Assembly (NCBI GenBank): GCA_013423325.1 | Contig: BLJB01000043.1 | Location: 350,156-414,155, forward strand | Source: Usnea hakonensis | Lineage: Eukaryota; Ascomycota; Lecanoromycetes; Lecanorales; Parmeliaceae | Direction: 5' to 3' | DNA: 64,000 nucleotides | Part shown: one piece after another, positions 20,184-31,177 of the stretch | Layout of the letters: each line of letters begins with the position of its first letter | Position numbering within the stretch: the stretch's first letter is position 1 | Position numbers and translations under genes: made by a program | Notes under the pieces: model-generated | The model's input: the letters and a program-made list of their open reading frames with translations, nothing else | Told to the model about the DNA's origin: nothing | Database searches by the model: none

Positions 20184-22268
20184 TCATGGCAAAGCTGTTT
20201 GATTTGAAGGAGCCAGGACTGCAGGCTGCGGGACCGCAGGTGGTTGCGTCTGAGCCTGTTGGTGAGGTTGTGGAGTAGATTGTGCTTGGTGCAGCATAGC
20301 CGTCGCCCTTTCCTTCTTCGCCTTCCTCTCCTTCTGTTTCGCCTCCTCTTGCGGATCTGGCTTATAGCTACCAAACAGACCCCAGAAGCGTCGAATCTTT
20401 TCTAAGCCGACCACACCTATCATTGCAGTCTCGGATGCAACATCGCTAAGAGCGGCTTTATGATTGAACCAGGGGTCTTCAGAGAAGATGAAACGTTCAC
20501 CGAAGATGACATGATAGACACACAATTTGAGGACGTAGAAGCTGACTTTGGTGGCTTTGTCAGGAGTATCGAAGAAACTCCAGTCGACTTCGACTTGTCC
20601 AAGTATGGAGCCCCGTCGCCCGTCAACGTATTTGACGTGCTGTTCGCTTGAAGACAAGGGTAGAATATTCAGCTTGAGGCTCTTGGCGTATTCGAAGGAC
20701 ATCAAGTTCGCTTCACAGCCTGTATCAAGCGAGGCGAATGTGTCTGTGCTGTCAATTCGCCCGAGAACAAGTTGGCGGAGGCATTCATCTTGTCGAGCTT
20801 CATGAACGCCCTTGCTCAGAAGATGGTTAGGAGCGAAATTTGGATCGGACGGTTTTGTCACCTCGAGACGACGTCGATATTTGCTCATAGTTTCAGTTTG
20901 TCGCAAGAAGCCGTTTCCAATGATCACACTCTTGGAACAATTCTCTACGATGTAGAACCATCTGTGGTGCGTTTCGTTCTCATCTTTGAATGTCCAAGGT
21001 AGGAACACTTTTCCTATACATCTTATTGGCTCGCGATCTGGGGCAACTAAAAGCTTGTCGGTGGACTCGGCGACAGGGTGTATTGGGTAAGAGGGAAAGA
21101 GGCTTTCGACTAGATTCTTGTCGATCACGTCTTGGCTTGATCCCGTGTCAGGTACAGCCCTGACGCAAATACTTCCAATCGTCCCCGGTAATTGGAAAAT
21201 CGGGGTAGAAATCTGCCTCGCTTGGCTATCAATTGGTAGAACGAAGGGCTGGACCACTTCGGAAGGCCGAGCATCTGGAGGTTTGAGGGCGTTATGATGT
21301 TTGACTAAATCCAACACGACCGAGCCGAAACTTGGCGGGTAGCGTCCAGTCGATGTTCTTTTATGTCTTGGTGGATGTTGTAAGGGCGGCCCAACTATAG
21401 TCATCTCATCTTTACCAAATTTAATGGAACTACCTCGAGCTTGGGAGGCGGCCAGAGAGAAGAAGTCCTGCATGGGTGGTTTGTGATATACATATCGATC
21501 TCGTAGAGCGGTCCATCTCAGTAGTGCGCTGATAGACCCAAGCTCCTGATGCAAGAACGAATAGGATTCCGGCGACATTGAGAGACTCCTTAATTTACGA
21601 AATCGTTCATGCAGACTATGCCCATCAAGGCCGTCGACAAGCCTATGAACCACTTCCTCTTGATGTATGCCCACCCCTCGATCCTTCCTTTTAGATAGCA
21701 TTGCGCTCCGAGGGGCTGGCAAATCGAGAACTCCAATATGCAGGGCCACAGGTTGGCGCTCAAGGTCAGGCTCTTGGAGCATTTGCGAAAGGACGTCGCA
21801 AAGGCCACCACTAAAACGATGTAATTGTGTTCCAAACCACAAGACCCGACGATGGACGCGGTCACAGATATCGTGATGACCAGTGAGGTGGGAGACCACA
21901 ATTGCAGCACAAGCTATGAGATCAATACTTCCGATAGAAGTAATGGCTTGCTCACGCAGCAGCACAAACATTGCGCTGGACCTGAAGTTCCGCGCCCGAA
22001 TCCTGGCATAGAGGGAGAGCGCTACGCCCATTATAAAGACCAGGGCGCAGAGCTCAAGCAACATGACCTTGTATCTGGCGTAGATTGAACGAGGGGCGGC
22101 GATAGTCTGGGATTCGCCCTTCGGCCAAAGTAATAAGAGGAGGCCTATACTCAATGCAACCAAAGATATTGCGAAAGGAGGATATAGGAGGTCGAAATAG
22201 GTTCCGAGGATTGAAAGAAATAGGCATGTGAAAAATAGTACCTCTGCCTTTGAGACGGTCAGCATCAT
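20184..22268 (-). CDS. Membrane protein with two tandem retropepsin-like aspartic protease modules
   Basis: Single-exon gene of 694 residues. The N-terminus carries several hydrophobic segments (about residues 10-27, 32-48, 68-88 and probably 108-126), so it is likely a membrane protein. After a linker, two similar modules follow. The first has AVPDTGSSQDVI at 371-382 and ends with SVIIGNGFL near 447-455. The second has ASLDTGCEANLM at 512-523 and ends with HVIFGERFI near 586-594. DTG followed 70-75 residues later by a hydrophobic-hydrophobic-Gly is the retropepsin-fold signature. Retropepsins need two lobes, so the two modules could pair within one chain. The tail is basic then Gln/Pro-rich. 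No integrase or reverse transcriptase is adjacent, so this is a cellular gene rather than a retroelement. The substrate is unknown. Confidence 0.75.
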   Translation of the reverse strand: MMLTVSKAEVLFFTCLFLSILGTYFDLLYPPFAISLVALSIGLLLLLWPKGESQTIAAPRSIYARYKVMLLELCALVFIMGVALSLYARIRARNFRSSAMFVLLREQAITSIGSIDLIACAAIVVSHLTGHHDICDRVHRRVLWFGTQLHRFSGGLCDVLSQMLQEPDLERQPVALHIGVLDLPAPRSAMLSKRKDRGVGIHQEEVVHRLVDGLDGHSLHERFRKLRSLSMSPESYSFLHQELGSISALLRWTALRDRYVYHKPPMQDFFSLAASQARGSSIKFGKDEMTIVGPPLQHPPRHKRTSTGRYPPSFGSVVLDLVKHHNALKPPDARPSEVVQPFVLPIDSQARQISTPIFQLPGTIGSICVRAVPDTGSSQDVIDKNLVESLFPSYPIHPVAESTDKLLVAPDREPIRCIGKVFLPWTFKDENETHHRWFYIVENCSKSVIIGNGFLRQTETMSKYRRRLEVTKPSDPNFAPNHLLSKGVHEARQDECLRQLVLGRIDSTDTFASLDTGCEANLMSFEYAKSLKLNILPLSSSEQHVKYVDGRRGSILGQVEVDWSFFDTPDKATKVSFYVLKLCVYHVIFGERFIFSEDPWFNHKAALSDVASETAMIGVVGLEKIRRFWGLFGSYKPDPQEEAKQKERKAKKERATAMLHQAQSTPQPHQQAQTQPPAVPQPAVLAPSNQTALP

Positions 22269-23074
22269 GTAGCAGAGACTGAGTTTTCTTCTCAGGCTAT
22301 GAAACCTCTTACTTTGGAGGAAGGCATTACGCCCGACACTTCCTTCGAATGCCCGTAATATGTAGTAGCTGAAGGCCGAGAAAATATTTATTATGAGTAT
22401 TGTAGCCTGATGAAAGGGAATTGATGATGGATGATGAGACCAGACGCGGGGGCTGATGCCATATAAATCGGGCAGGTACTGTTACTCAGAACCGGTGTGG
22501 TGGGGCTTTGACCGGGCCCAGAAGGTAGAAATTGGGGCCATTGACTGGTCAACGAAATGCAATAAAAGCTATGAGAGTTTTTTTGCCCATTTTTCCCATC
22601 GTATTTGTATTGCGTTGAATCCTGACGTCTATGGAGAGACAGTTAATCAATCTCAATTCGCGGACATTCCATCTGCTTTGGTACAAATTAAAACACCCAC
22701 GATGCAAAGTAGTCATGCTCCTAGGTATGGCGCGCAATATTGGTGGTCGTGATCCTTTGGGCGTTGCGGAAGCGCTCCGCCTGGGGGTACTCTGGCAGTG
22801 TGCATAGATAGGTACGTCCTTGGCGTCCAATCACCTCGGTGAGATGACAAGGCTAGCGCCTAAGGCTTACACCTTGGTCACGCTCGTGAGAAGTGGGAGG
22901 TGGCTGAGCTTCCGAGATGGCTCGAATCGTGACGCCGCAGGACGGGCTCACACGAGCCTTTCTTTCAGAGTGAGGCTGACCTTGACGTACAATTATTAAG
23001 AGAAAGAGGGGCCCTCAGTAACGAAAGGACTCAGATTTTGATGTTGCACTAAACCAGAAAATCCTCCGAACTTT
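22269..23074. promoter_or_regulatory. Divergent intergenic region between the retropepsin-like and DUF6594 genes
   Basis: Carries the promoters of two head-to-head membrane-protein genes by position. An AT-rich patch lies near 22380-22400. No specific regulatory site was identified. Confidence 0.4.
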
Positions 23075-24178
23075 ATGGCTCAATTACCCAAATACAATGT
23101 CAGTGTCAACAAACACCATTTGCGCCGTCAGATCTCGAGAGTTCCAACAGCAAAGCAACTTGTGCATCCCCCGGATAAAAGGCGGACCTCAGGCTATGCG
23201 CAAGCCGCAAATTTCATCGCTACAGACAAGGAGCTTGCCGTTTATCGAAGATTCGATAGGACTGCAGCCCGCGCGTTGTTGAATTTGCAGAGTGAGATAT
23301 TGTCGAAGCAGAATCAACTAGACGCGCTTGACGAAGAAGATGCGAATGATCCTAAAGAAACAGGGTTTCTGTCCTCGGCCACGATTTACGAAGAGTTGCG
23401 AGAGCGTAATCCTCGGGACGAGGAAAAGAATAAGCTTCTGGGCGAACTAAGAAAGCTTTTGAAAGAATACTGTAACTGATGATCTGCGAGTTCCAATGTT
23501 TCAACGGAGTCGAGAGGCTGATGTCAGCCTAGATGAGCTTCTGTCGGCACAATCTGACGTCTTAAAGTTCTCGGAGCCACCTGATCGCGTCAAAAATGCG
23601 TTATTTGGGTGGCTTGATAATGCGCAATGCTTAGTGGGACTCGGGGAGCAAGCGTACTTCGAAGAACATGACGATTTGGTGGCCCTTAGACCTGCAAAGG
23701 GCGAAGACCGGCTTTCTCAGTTCCTAAGGGATCATTGCAGTCATTGGATGAAGGTAATTGAACTAAGATTTACTCTCCAAGGTTGATTTTGTCGTTGATG
23801 TAGCTGGACAGAAGCAACGTGAGTCGCATCGGCAACCGTGGGACAGGTTATACTACCTTCCAGAGACGCGAATTTCCAAAGCCGTGGGTACCATCAGTAT
23901 TCTGATGGCGGGGGTTCTCCTCGTAGGGGCAATCATATCACTATATTTTGTGACCGCATCAGCGGCCAGACTAGGTCTACTGACTGTGTGGACCATCGTT
24001 TTCGCCCTCTCTGTCAGCATTCTGTCAACCGCTAGGCGTTCAGAGGTGTTTGCAGCTACCGCAGCGTATGGCAACTCGCCCATGACCTGCACAATTTCGC
24101 TAATCTCGAACTAGGTACGCTGCGGTGCTGGTTGTCTTTGTGAGTGGCAATCTAGCAAGCCCAGGCCAGCGACAATAG
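23075..24178 (+). CDS. DUF6594 family membrane protein with one frame lesion
   Basis: Fungal DUF6594-type protein of unknown role. The N-terminal part has GYAQAANFIATDKELAVYRRFDRTAARALLNLQSEIL, which matches the family's 'Y.. A.FIA.D.. .. RRFD.L..R.LL.LQ.EL' pattern. A 61-base intron (23472-23532) joins LLKEY to YELLSAQ. The C-terminal half has a positively flanked pair of hydrophobic segments (about 23890-24030) and the ARRSEVFAATAAYAAV motif, completed across a 49-base intron (24066-24114). Between 23753 and 23782 the frame breaks. Either a 28-base micro-intron is removed, or one extra base (ggttga for ggtga near 23782) is present. A 28-base intron is shorter than any other here, so a frameshift or sequencing error is more likely. 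Divergent from the retropepsin-like gene. Confidence 0.7.
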
Positions 24179-25294
24179 TCGAGGACTCTCACCTACGTCT
24201 GGAATTTCGTGGAATTAGTAGAGCTCTCAAACCCTCAGATTGAGAAAACACTGTAAGCACAGAGTCCAACCACGTTCTACGCAAATTCGGAACCACTGGG
24301 GAGGCACTGCGAAGGTCTTGATGCTACGTTGATATGCTGGTTGAGGCGCTCTGCCCGTTGAACCTCCTTGTGTGTTCGATGACATAAGACTAGATTGTGG
24401 ACAATTAGTACTCAAACTCGCGGGTCACAACGACAGGTGGAACAGCGTGTTTATACCCCAATAGGAGCACGGGATCTTGCTATTGGGTGCTTTGCTGTTA
24501 CTAAGTCATAATGATAATAGCTGACAACGATCATTTCACAAATCGGGCCATACATAACACAACTCGGAAAGGCATCTAGCTCATCTCACGAGAGCAGCTT
24601 AACCGATCTTGGTGCGTGGGGCCGTGAGTGTAGCCTTGTATGCTATTCGAGAATGAGCCTTGATGCTCCCACACGGTCAGTGAGGCGTATACGATGGCGA
24701 GGATAAAAGGATGATTGGGAATACGGCATGGTGAAGTGAAGAGGCTAAACGCAAGGCGTAACAAAATCTCGCCAGGCATCAAGAGCAAGTAGTCAGCATG
24801 GCTTGGTGACTTCGAACCAAGAGCGATGATTTCGAATCTGCCTGGCAGAGCATGGCTTCCAAATGTTTGACCTACAATGAAAAAAAGTTTCAGCAAGGAC
24901 CTTTCAAATCAAAGTTCTACCTCCAAGGAATATGCCGTTTTGGGTGTCATTGTGACTCAATTTTCCTGGATATCGACCAGAATGATGTGTAAAAGTCAAT
25001 ATCGAGTAGGAATATTCCCATCTCACGTAGCATGTTCCGTATTCCCCAAATCTCTGAATGGCTTGACCAATCTCCTGAATACCTTATTTCAGTAAGATGG
25101 TTCAGTTTTGTGAAAAGCGCCAAAGTAGCGAGAGTACGGAGTACGGAGTAGAGTAGTTCACGATTACGCTTTACTTTAAGATATCGCGTGACTTGGCGCG
25201 TCGCTTCAGCAACCATAGATCTGACGCTAACAAACGTCATATCAATCTACCCCTTGAAACACCACTCATCCGCATCCACAACCATCACAACAAC
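24179..25294. other. Intergenic, nothing recognised
   Basis: No supported gene over 1.1 kb. A direct repeat of the 7-mer core tacggag forms TACGGAGTACGGAGTA at 25135-25150, just upstream of the polymerase-delta subunit gene; the same core recurs near 43389 and 43775. Confidence 0.5.
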
Positions 25295-26011
25295 ATGCCT
25301 CCCACCCGCCGCAAACCCTCAGGCTCCGCCGCCCGCGCCCAGCAAACCCTAGCCTTCGGCCCCAGCACCAACAAAGTCACCAAACCCTCCAACCCCACTA
25401 CCTCTAGCAAAAAGAAAGCCTCCTCCGCCGCCCCCACCGACGCAGAGCGACTGCAAAAAGCCGTCGCCGATGTGTCGACACCCTCGCCTGACCCGGAAGA
25501 TGAATACCCACCACGGCCGGAGGAGCAATTGGAGAGCCCGAGAGCGCTTGCGATCAGAGGCCAAGGGGCTGCTGCTGTCAAGGTAGAGGATGTGAGGAGT
25601 GAAGCGGAGGAGAAGGGGGGTAAGGTGTCGGAGGCACAGGTGAAGAGGTATTGGAAGGGCAAGGAGGAGGAGAGGATCGCGCCGAGGGTGCATCAGCAGG
25701 GGCTGGGTGTTAATGAGAAGATATTGAGGCATTTTGACCTCTCGAGTCAGTACGGTGTGAGTTTATGCCCTCGTAGCTAATAATTTTGCATTAACGCTAT
25801 CTGTACATTTGAATGCTGATCAAGTTTTGGCGCACAGCCCTGTATAGGAATTCCCCGCATGAAACGATGGAAGCGAGCAGAGACTCTAGGACTGAAGCCG
25901 CCGACTGAGGTTCTAGCCGTTCTTTTGAAAGAAGAGAAAAGCGGAAACGGAAAGGCTGAACGGGCTTTCATGGAAGGTTTGTTGACAAGTAGGCTTGCGG
26001 TGAACGATTAG
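25295..26011 (+). CDS. DNA polymerase delta subunit 4 (Cdm1/p12-like)
   Basis: Small accessory subunit of the replicative polymerase delta, 211 residues, from exons 25295-25756 and 25838-26011 (81-base intron). The N-terminus carries a PCNA-interaction-like motif, AQQTLAFG at about residues 15-22, followed by a Lys/Ser/Pro-rich disordered region. The conserved C-terminal domain begins around EKILRHFDLSSQYGPCIGIPR and continues RWKRAETLGLKPP, the signature of this family, joined precisely at the intron. It ends with a basic/acidic helix that contacts the catalytic subunit in relatives. The start is the ATG at 25295 because the upstream extension of the frame lacks any family similarity. Assignment from the C-terminal signature is firm. 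Confidence 0.88.
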
Positions 26012-26438
26012 GGTCGCACGAGAATGGCCTCTGAGATGATGGTTCAAGGGGAAGGATTTTCTTGTCGAGATTCGAAGATTTTCGCATTCTGAAGCGAGCA
26101 CCACATTTAACTGGTTCTTTGGAGCCGATTGCATTGGGCTATGGCATTGTCTCGGAGTCTTGAAGCACTGGATTACTATTCAGTAGAGGTAGATCATTCA
26201 TGGAGGAAGTTAGAGTCTAGCTTCAGTAGTAATCTATTGACGCGAAAATGCTAGTAGCTGCTTGATAGCCCTTGGGTGTTAAGAGCCGATTCCCTGAAGA
26301 GTACATTGAGCGCCTAATAATCGATACACCCCTCGCACGTGGAAAAACACGAAGCATAAAGATCGCTCTCAAGCTATCTAGTCCGAATAATCCTTTGCCC
26401 TGTAACTGCAACCTTCCGCGTTTGCGTATCCATACCAC
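26012..26438. other. Convergent intergenic region
   Basis: Lies between two genes ending toward each other. No supported gene. Confidence 0.45.
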
Positions 26439-28648
26439 TTACAAGCTGACCTCAACTCTTCCTTCGTTCCCAGGGTTAGCACCTTGTGCCAAATTTGGCA
26501 ACAGGTAGGTGATATCATCCCAAGGATGCCTGTACAGGCCAGTCCGTAGGCGCTTTTGGTCAAGGTAATGCGCAATCAAACCAATACTCCTACCAAGCAC
26601 GAACAATCCGTTAAGCACACCCATGCTCATGTAGTCTTCCGCTTCCTCGGGGCTGAAGGCGCCGCAATTTCGCATTAGATCAATAAAGCAGACTGCCACG
26701 CAGCCATCGACGTTGAGAATGAGATTGTCCTTCTTTGACGTAGTGACTGTCTCTACAGCGATGGCGTAGTCAAGCATCTTGCAACTTGGGAAGCGCTTCT
26801 TAACGAATTCTTTGACTAGCTCAACACGGAGATCGGGGTTATTGCGGGACTTGACTTTATGGCCGATACCAGGGACTATCCTTGTCAGCTGTGGACTTAG
26901 TAAGGAATCATCAGGGAGCATACTTAGCTTGTTTTCTTTCCTCATGGTATCGACGAAATCGCGAGGGCTTAGACCCTTGTCGAAGGCCTTGGTGAACTCT
27001 TCTGCTGCGCCGTCCAAAGCACCGCCAAACCTCGAGCCAATGGTGAGAAGACCAGACACCAAAGCGCTGATCAGATCTTTCCCTGCTCTTGTGGTAATGA
27101 TGGTGTTCATAGCCCCCGATACCGCTGGGCCGTGGTCGGCGGTCAACATGAGAACCATCTCAAGGAAGCGGCTCGCATAGTCTGGAAGACGACGACGGAA
27201 CCAAAGCAGAGACATCACACCGCCAATACCAATTTCCTCTTTGAAGACGTCAGATATCGGCATCCCAGCATACAACAATTCTTGGCCACGGTCATCGGAG
27301 ATTGTTGAAATGAAGGCAGCTGGTTTCCGGATGAGACCGAGTTCTTGTGCCCAGGAGTAATCGATGGGGATTTTTGGTGGGACAGGCTCTGGTTGTGGCT
27401 TAATCGTCCCTTTCTTGACGAGGGATTTGTAGACGGACGCGAGAAGGTCGGGCATATCTTCGAATGTGTCTGGCACGTAGAAACCAGCGTCTCTCATAGC
27501 CTTGTTCTTGGACACCGCAGTCTCAAGCTGAGAATTAGCAGACGAACCAGCGTGACCAAATTGTACCTCTGTCTTGAACATGCTCGCGCAAGTGCCGATA
27601 GCCCATGCCACGATAGGCTTCGTGATGGTGCCATTCTTGACGGCCTCGATCACGCGATACTCTTCAACACCACCCACTTCACCGAGTAAGAGGATGAGCT
27701 TGCACTCAGGATCAGCTTGGTATCGAAGGATGTGATCAATGAAGGTAGTTCCGGGGTAGCGATCACCTCCAATGGCGACACCCTCGTAGACGCCATTCGT
27801 GGTATCACAGATGATGTTGTTAAGCTCGTTGGACATACCTCCGGACTTTGAGACGTATCCAACAGAGCCCTTGCGGTAAAGCTTGGATGCGACGATGTTG
27901 TCCATCATCCCTCCTGTGTTTCCAATTTTGTACGAGCCGGGTTTGATGCCTCCAACAGTGGCAGGACCAATTATCGTAATGCCCTTCTTTTTGGCAACAT
28001 GGAGGATCTCACGGGCTCGTCGCTCAGGGACACCTTCGGCAATGATGGCGATTGACTTGATTTGAGGATAGTTCATCAATTCCATCGTCGAAGTGTACAC
28101 ACTTCGGGAAGACGCAAAGTTCACGACGGTATCCACATCAGGGTGCTTCAAGACTGCCTGCTCGACATCTTGGTAGACAGGGAGCAGAGTCTCGCTCGTT
28201 CCCCAGTACCTGCAATTGCAATCATTAGCCTCCGAAAGCCCTCGGAGAGGATCCACCGGGCACGGGATCTCACATCTTGCTGACGAATTGACCTCCGAAT
28301 GTGTATATGATGCCAGCAACTGAGGGCGTCTTGCGCTTGCAAATGAAATCGAAGTCCAACATTCCTTGTACAGCGCGGGGTTGGAGGCCACTAGATGAGC
28401 GGTCAGTATATGTAGTAATGCAAATTTTTTGGTCTTCCGGAGGCGTACTAGACGAAGCATCGTGTCTTATCATTGAAGAGAGTGTGGTCCGCTCTTGGAG
28501 TCAGCGACCTGCTGGGAGCTGCGAAGCGCCGAATGTTGTCGTTTGCAGATGCGGTAGCAGAAGCAGAGCCGGTTCCGTTGGTTGTGCCGTTGATTTGAGG
28601 TGCAGAGGTGGTGGACATTGGCGTCCCGTTGGTAGTTGGTGCAGGCAT
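26439..28648 (-). CDS. acl1: ATP citrate lyase, subunit 1 (CoA-binding plus citrate synthase-like)
   Basis: One of two subunits of cytosolic ATP citrate lyase, which makes acetyl-CoA for lipids and histone acetylation. It has 695 residues from exons 28449-28648, 28274-28390 and 26439-28209 (introns of 58 and 64 bases). The N-terminus is a Thr/Ser/Asn-rich leader, then NDNIRRFAAPSRSLTP and TRCFVYGLQPRAVQGMLDFDFICKR across the first intron. The succinyl-CoA-synthetase-alpha-like part ends with FGHAGSSA, whose His (about residue 325) is the phosphorylated residue. The C-terminal citrate-synthase-like part includes GIGHKVKSRNNPDLRVELVKEF and RTGLYRHPWDDITYLLPNL. It corresponds to the C-terminal two thirds of animal ACLY. 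Divergent from acl2, the standard fungal arrangement, ensuring balanced expression. Confidence 0.95.
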
Positions 28649-29564
28649 GATGGTAGATGATGGTAGAGGGTGAATGGGGTGAAAATGAGAGAGAAAGAGA
28701 GAAAGTCGTCGAGTACCACAACTGTCAGACGGTCAGCTCAAAGCCGGTCCTGACCAAGTCCCGAGGGATTGGTGTGCAGAGTGCATGGTAACTTACTGGA
28801 TTGGGAACCTCGGAAGCCGGAGGATAAACAGCGGTGTTTAGGTTTCAGTGAGTGGTAAAAGGATCTGTGATGTGAGGACTCGGTGTTACTATTTATTATA
28901 TCTTGATCAATGAAATCCAATAAGTGAGTTGGCCGAGTTTTTGGATGGTGATGGATTAAGAGAAAGTTGGTTGTCCTCTATTACCCCCAAGTACTTTACC
29001 TTATTTTTGTTTGGGGATTTTGGCGTTGTGGTTGAGCTTCAATTTGGGGTTACTAACCCGCATTCGGCAACCCCGTTTTCAGCTCACACCGCTCTCAATT
29101 CGAGGATTTTGAAGCAGAAAATTCGTAGAGGTCTTGGTTATATCTTGACCATCATCATCATCGACTCAATATAAGACCTGGTCGTCAATTGCGTCTTGTA
29201 TGTCTGAATTACCTCCTTTTCGGTCACCGATTCTAGACTTACTGATCCACCACTAGCCCATAAGTTCCGCTGCTCAACGGCGACATTTTTAACTCGTGCC
29301 CGAACTTCTACCCGAAGTGCATACCCACCAACAACAAGAGCTGTCTCTGTGGATTTTTCCATTTTACATTTTAGGTACGACATATATTGAGACTGCTCCT
29401 CACTCATCCCAAACTCTCCAGATTGTTTGAACGAGTCCTTTCCGCGCCCTGACTCTTGTAAAGTCCCCAAGCTTGAAGAGCGACATCAGAAGTAGGTGAA
29501 GCTTCGGCATTCGGTCAGCCGCCGAGACTCCAGAGCTTACACTTCGCAGTTCACACCTCGCCCA
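28649..29564. promoter_or_regulatory. Bidirectional acl1/acl2 promoter
   Basis: A 916-base region between the start codons of the two lyase subunits. A CCAAT pentamer is visible at 28917-28921. Its position between subunits of one enzyme implies coordinated control; the responsible factors cannot be read from sequence. Confidence 0.6.
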
Positions 29565-31177
29565 ATGGCTGCAAAATCGATCCTTGAGGCAGACGGCAAA
29601 GCCATTCTCAACTATCACCTGACCCGAGCTCCTGTCATTAAACCCTCCCCATTACCTGCTTCCGCAACCCACAACCCGCCCTCAAGACTCGCATCTCTCT
29701 ACTTTCCAGAGGACGCCGATGTCCGCGGAATCCTCGACCAAGCAGAAACCACATACCCATGGCTACTGCTCAAAGACGCCAAATTCGTTGCGAAACCAGA
29801 CCAATTGATCAAGCGTCGGGGCAAGAGTGGTCTTCTAGCCCTCAACAAGACATGGCCTGAGGCAAAGGAATGGATAGCAGCTCGTGCCGGGAAGGAGCAG
29901 CAAGTTGAGACTGTCAAGGGCTATTTAAGGCAATTCCTGGTCGAGCCCTTTGTGCCTCACCCCGAGGGCACTGAATACTACATCAACATCAATTCCGTGC
30001 GAGACGTAAGTTGAGCCTCGGCGATTCTACCCGCATTGAATCTTTAACAAGTTCGGAATTGCTGTGGTCATTCGAAATTATAGCTGACTCAAAATGTAGG
30101 GAGATTGGATACTTTTCACACATGAAGGTGGTGTCGACGTTGGCGATGTTGATGCAAAAGCCGAAAAGCTACTTATTCCCGTCGACCTCTCCGAGTACCC
30201 ATCGAACGATGAGATTGCGTCCGCATTACTTAAAAAAGTGCCCAAAGGTGTCCACAACGTCCTCATCGATTTTATAACAAGACTGTACGCTGTCTACGTC
30301 GACTGCCAATTTACGTATCTCGAAATTAACCCCCTTGTCGTCATTCCTAATGCCGAAGGCACGTCCGCCGAAGTGCACTTCCTCGATCTGGCCGCCAAGC
30401 TCGACCAGACCGCTGAATTTGAGTGTGGTGTCAAATGGGCTATCGCCCGAGGCCCCATTGCTCTAGGCCAACCGATAATTAAGGCCGACAAAGTCAGCAT
30501 AGATGCAGGCCCACCCATGGAGTTCCCAGCACCTTTCGGACGTGAATTGAGCAAAGAAGAATCGTATATTGCTGAGCTAGACGCTAAGACTGGTGCATCA
30601 CTGAAGCTTACGGTGCTGAACTCAAAAGGCCGCATTTGGACTTTAGTCGCAGGAGGCGGTGCCTCTGTTGTCTACGCTGATGCCATTGCTTCCGCCGGCT
30701 ATTCGGACGAGCTTGCTAACTACGGAGAGTACTCGGGTGCCCCAACGGAGACCCAAACATTCCACTACGCTCGGACTGTTCTGGATCTCATGCTACGCGC
30801 TCCAATTACCCCTGAAGGCAAGGTTTTGTTCATTGGCGGCGGTATTGCCAATTTCACAAACGTAAGAAATAGCCCCCTCAATCCAGTCAGAGCTCAAGAG
30901 CAGTAGCGTGTACTAAACGAGTCCCCAGGTCGCGTCTACTTTCAAAGGTGTCATTCGTGCCCTTCGAGAGTTCGCCCCAACCCTCATCGAGCACAAAGTT
31001 CAGATATGGGTCCGCCGCGCGGGTCCCAATTTCCAAGAAGGCCTCAAGAATATCAAGGCCGTCGGTGAGGAGCTCAAACTGAACATGCACGTTTACGGGC
31101 CAGACATGCACGTCAGTGGAATTGTGCCCTTGGCACTGACTGGCAAGGAAACCACCATCAAGGAGTTCGTCCATTGA
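29565..31177 (+). CDS. acl2: ATP citrate lyase, subunit 2 (ATP-grasp/citrate-binding)
   Basis: Second subunit of ATP citrate lyase, 483 residues, from exons 29565-30005, 30100-30861 and 30929-31177 (introns of 94 and 67 bases). It corresponds to the N-terminal third of animal ACLY: an ATP-grasp domain related to succinyl-CoA synthetase beta and a citrate-binding domain. Visible elements are FVAKPDQLIKRRGKSGLLALN near the N-terminus, RDGDWILFTHEGGVDVGDVDAKAE across the first intron, and YLEINPLVV. Further on are WTLVAGGGASVVYADAI, YGEYSGAPTE, FIGGGIANFTNVASTFKGVIRAL across the second intron, and a C-terminal GPNFQEGLKNIK. The start at 29565 gives MAAKSILEADGKAILNYHL, the expected beginning. 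Confidence 0.95.

Noticed and set aside
20184..22268. Retropepsin-like gene read as a retrotransposon fragment
   Set aside because: No reverse transcriptase, integrase, LTR or frame decay; the frame is a clean 694 codons with membrane segments.
24800..24840. A ttcgaacc element resembling a tRNA T-arm
   Set aside because: No matching acceptor stem, anticodon arm or A-box at the required spacing.
24576..24896. Minus-strand frame of 106 codons with hydrophobic stretches
   Set aside because: No recognisable family, no splice partners and no start context.
25285..25732. Two minus-strand frames opposite the polymerase-delta subunit gene
   Set aside because: Low-complexity antisense readings of a real exon with a recognised family signature.
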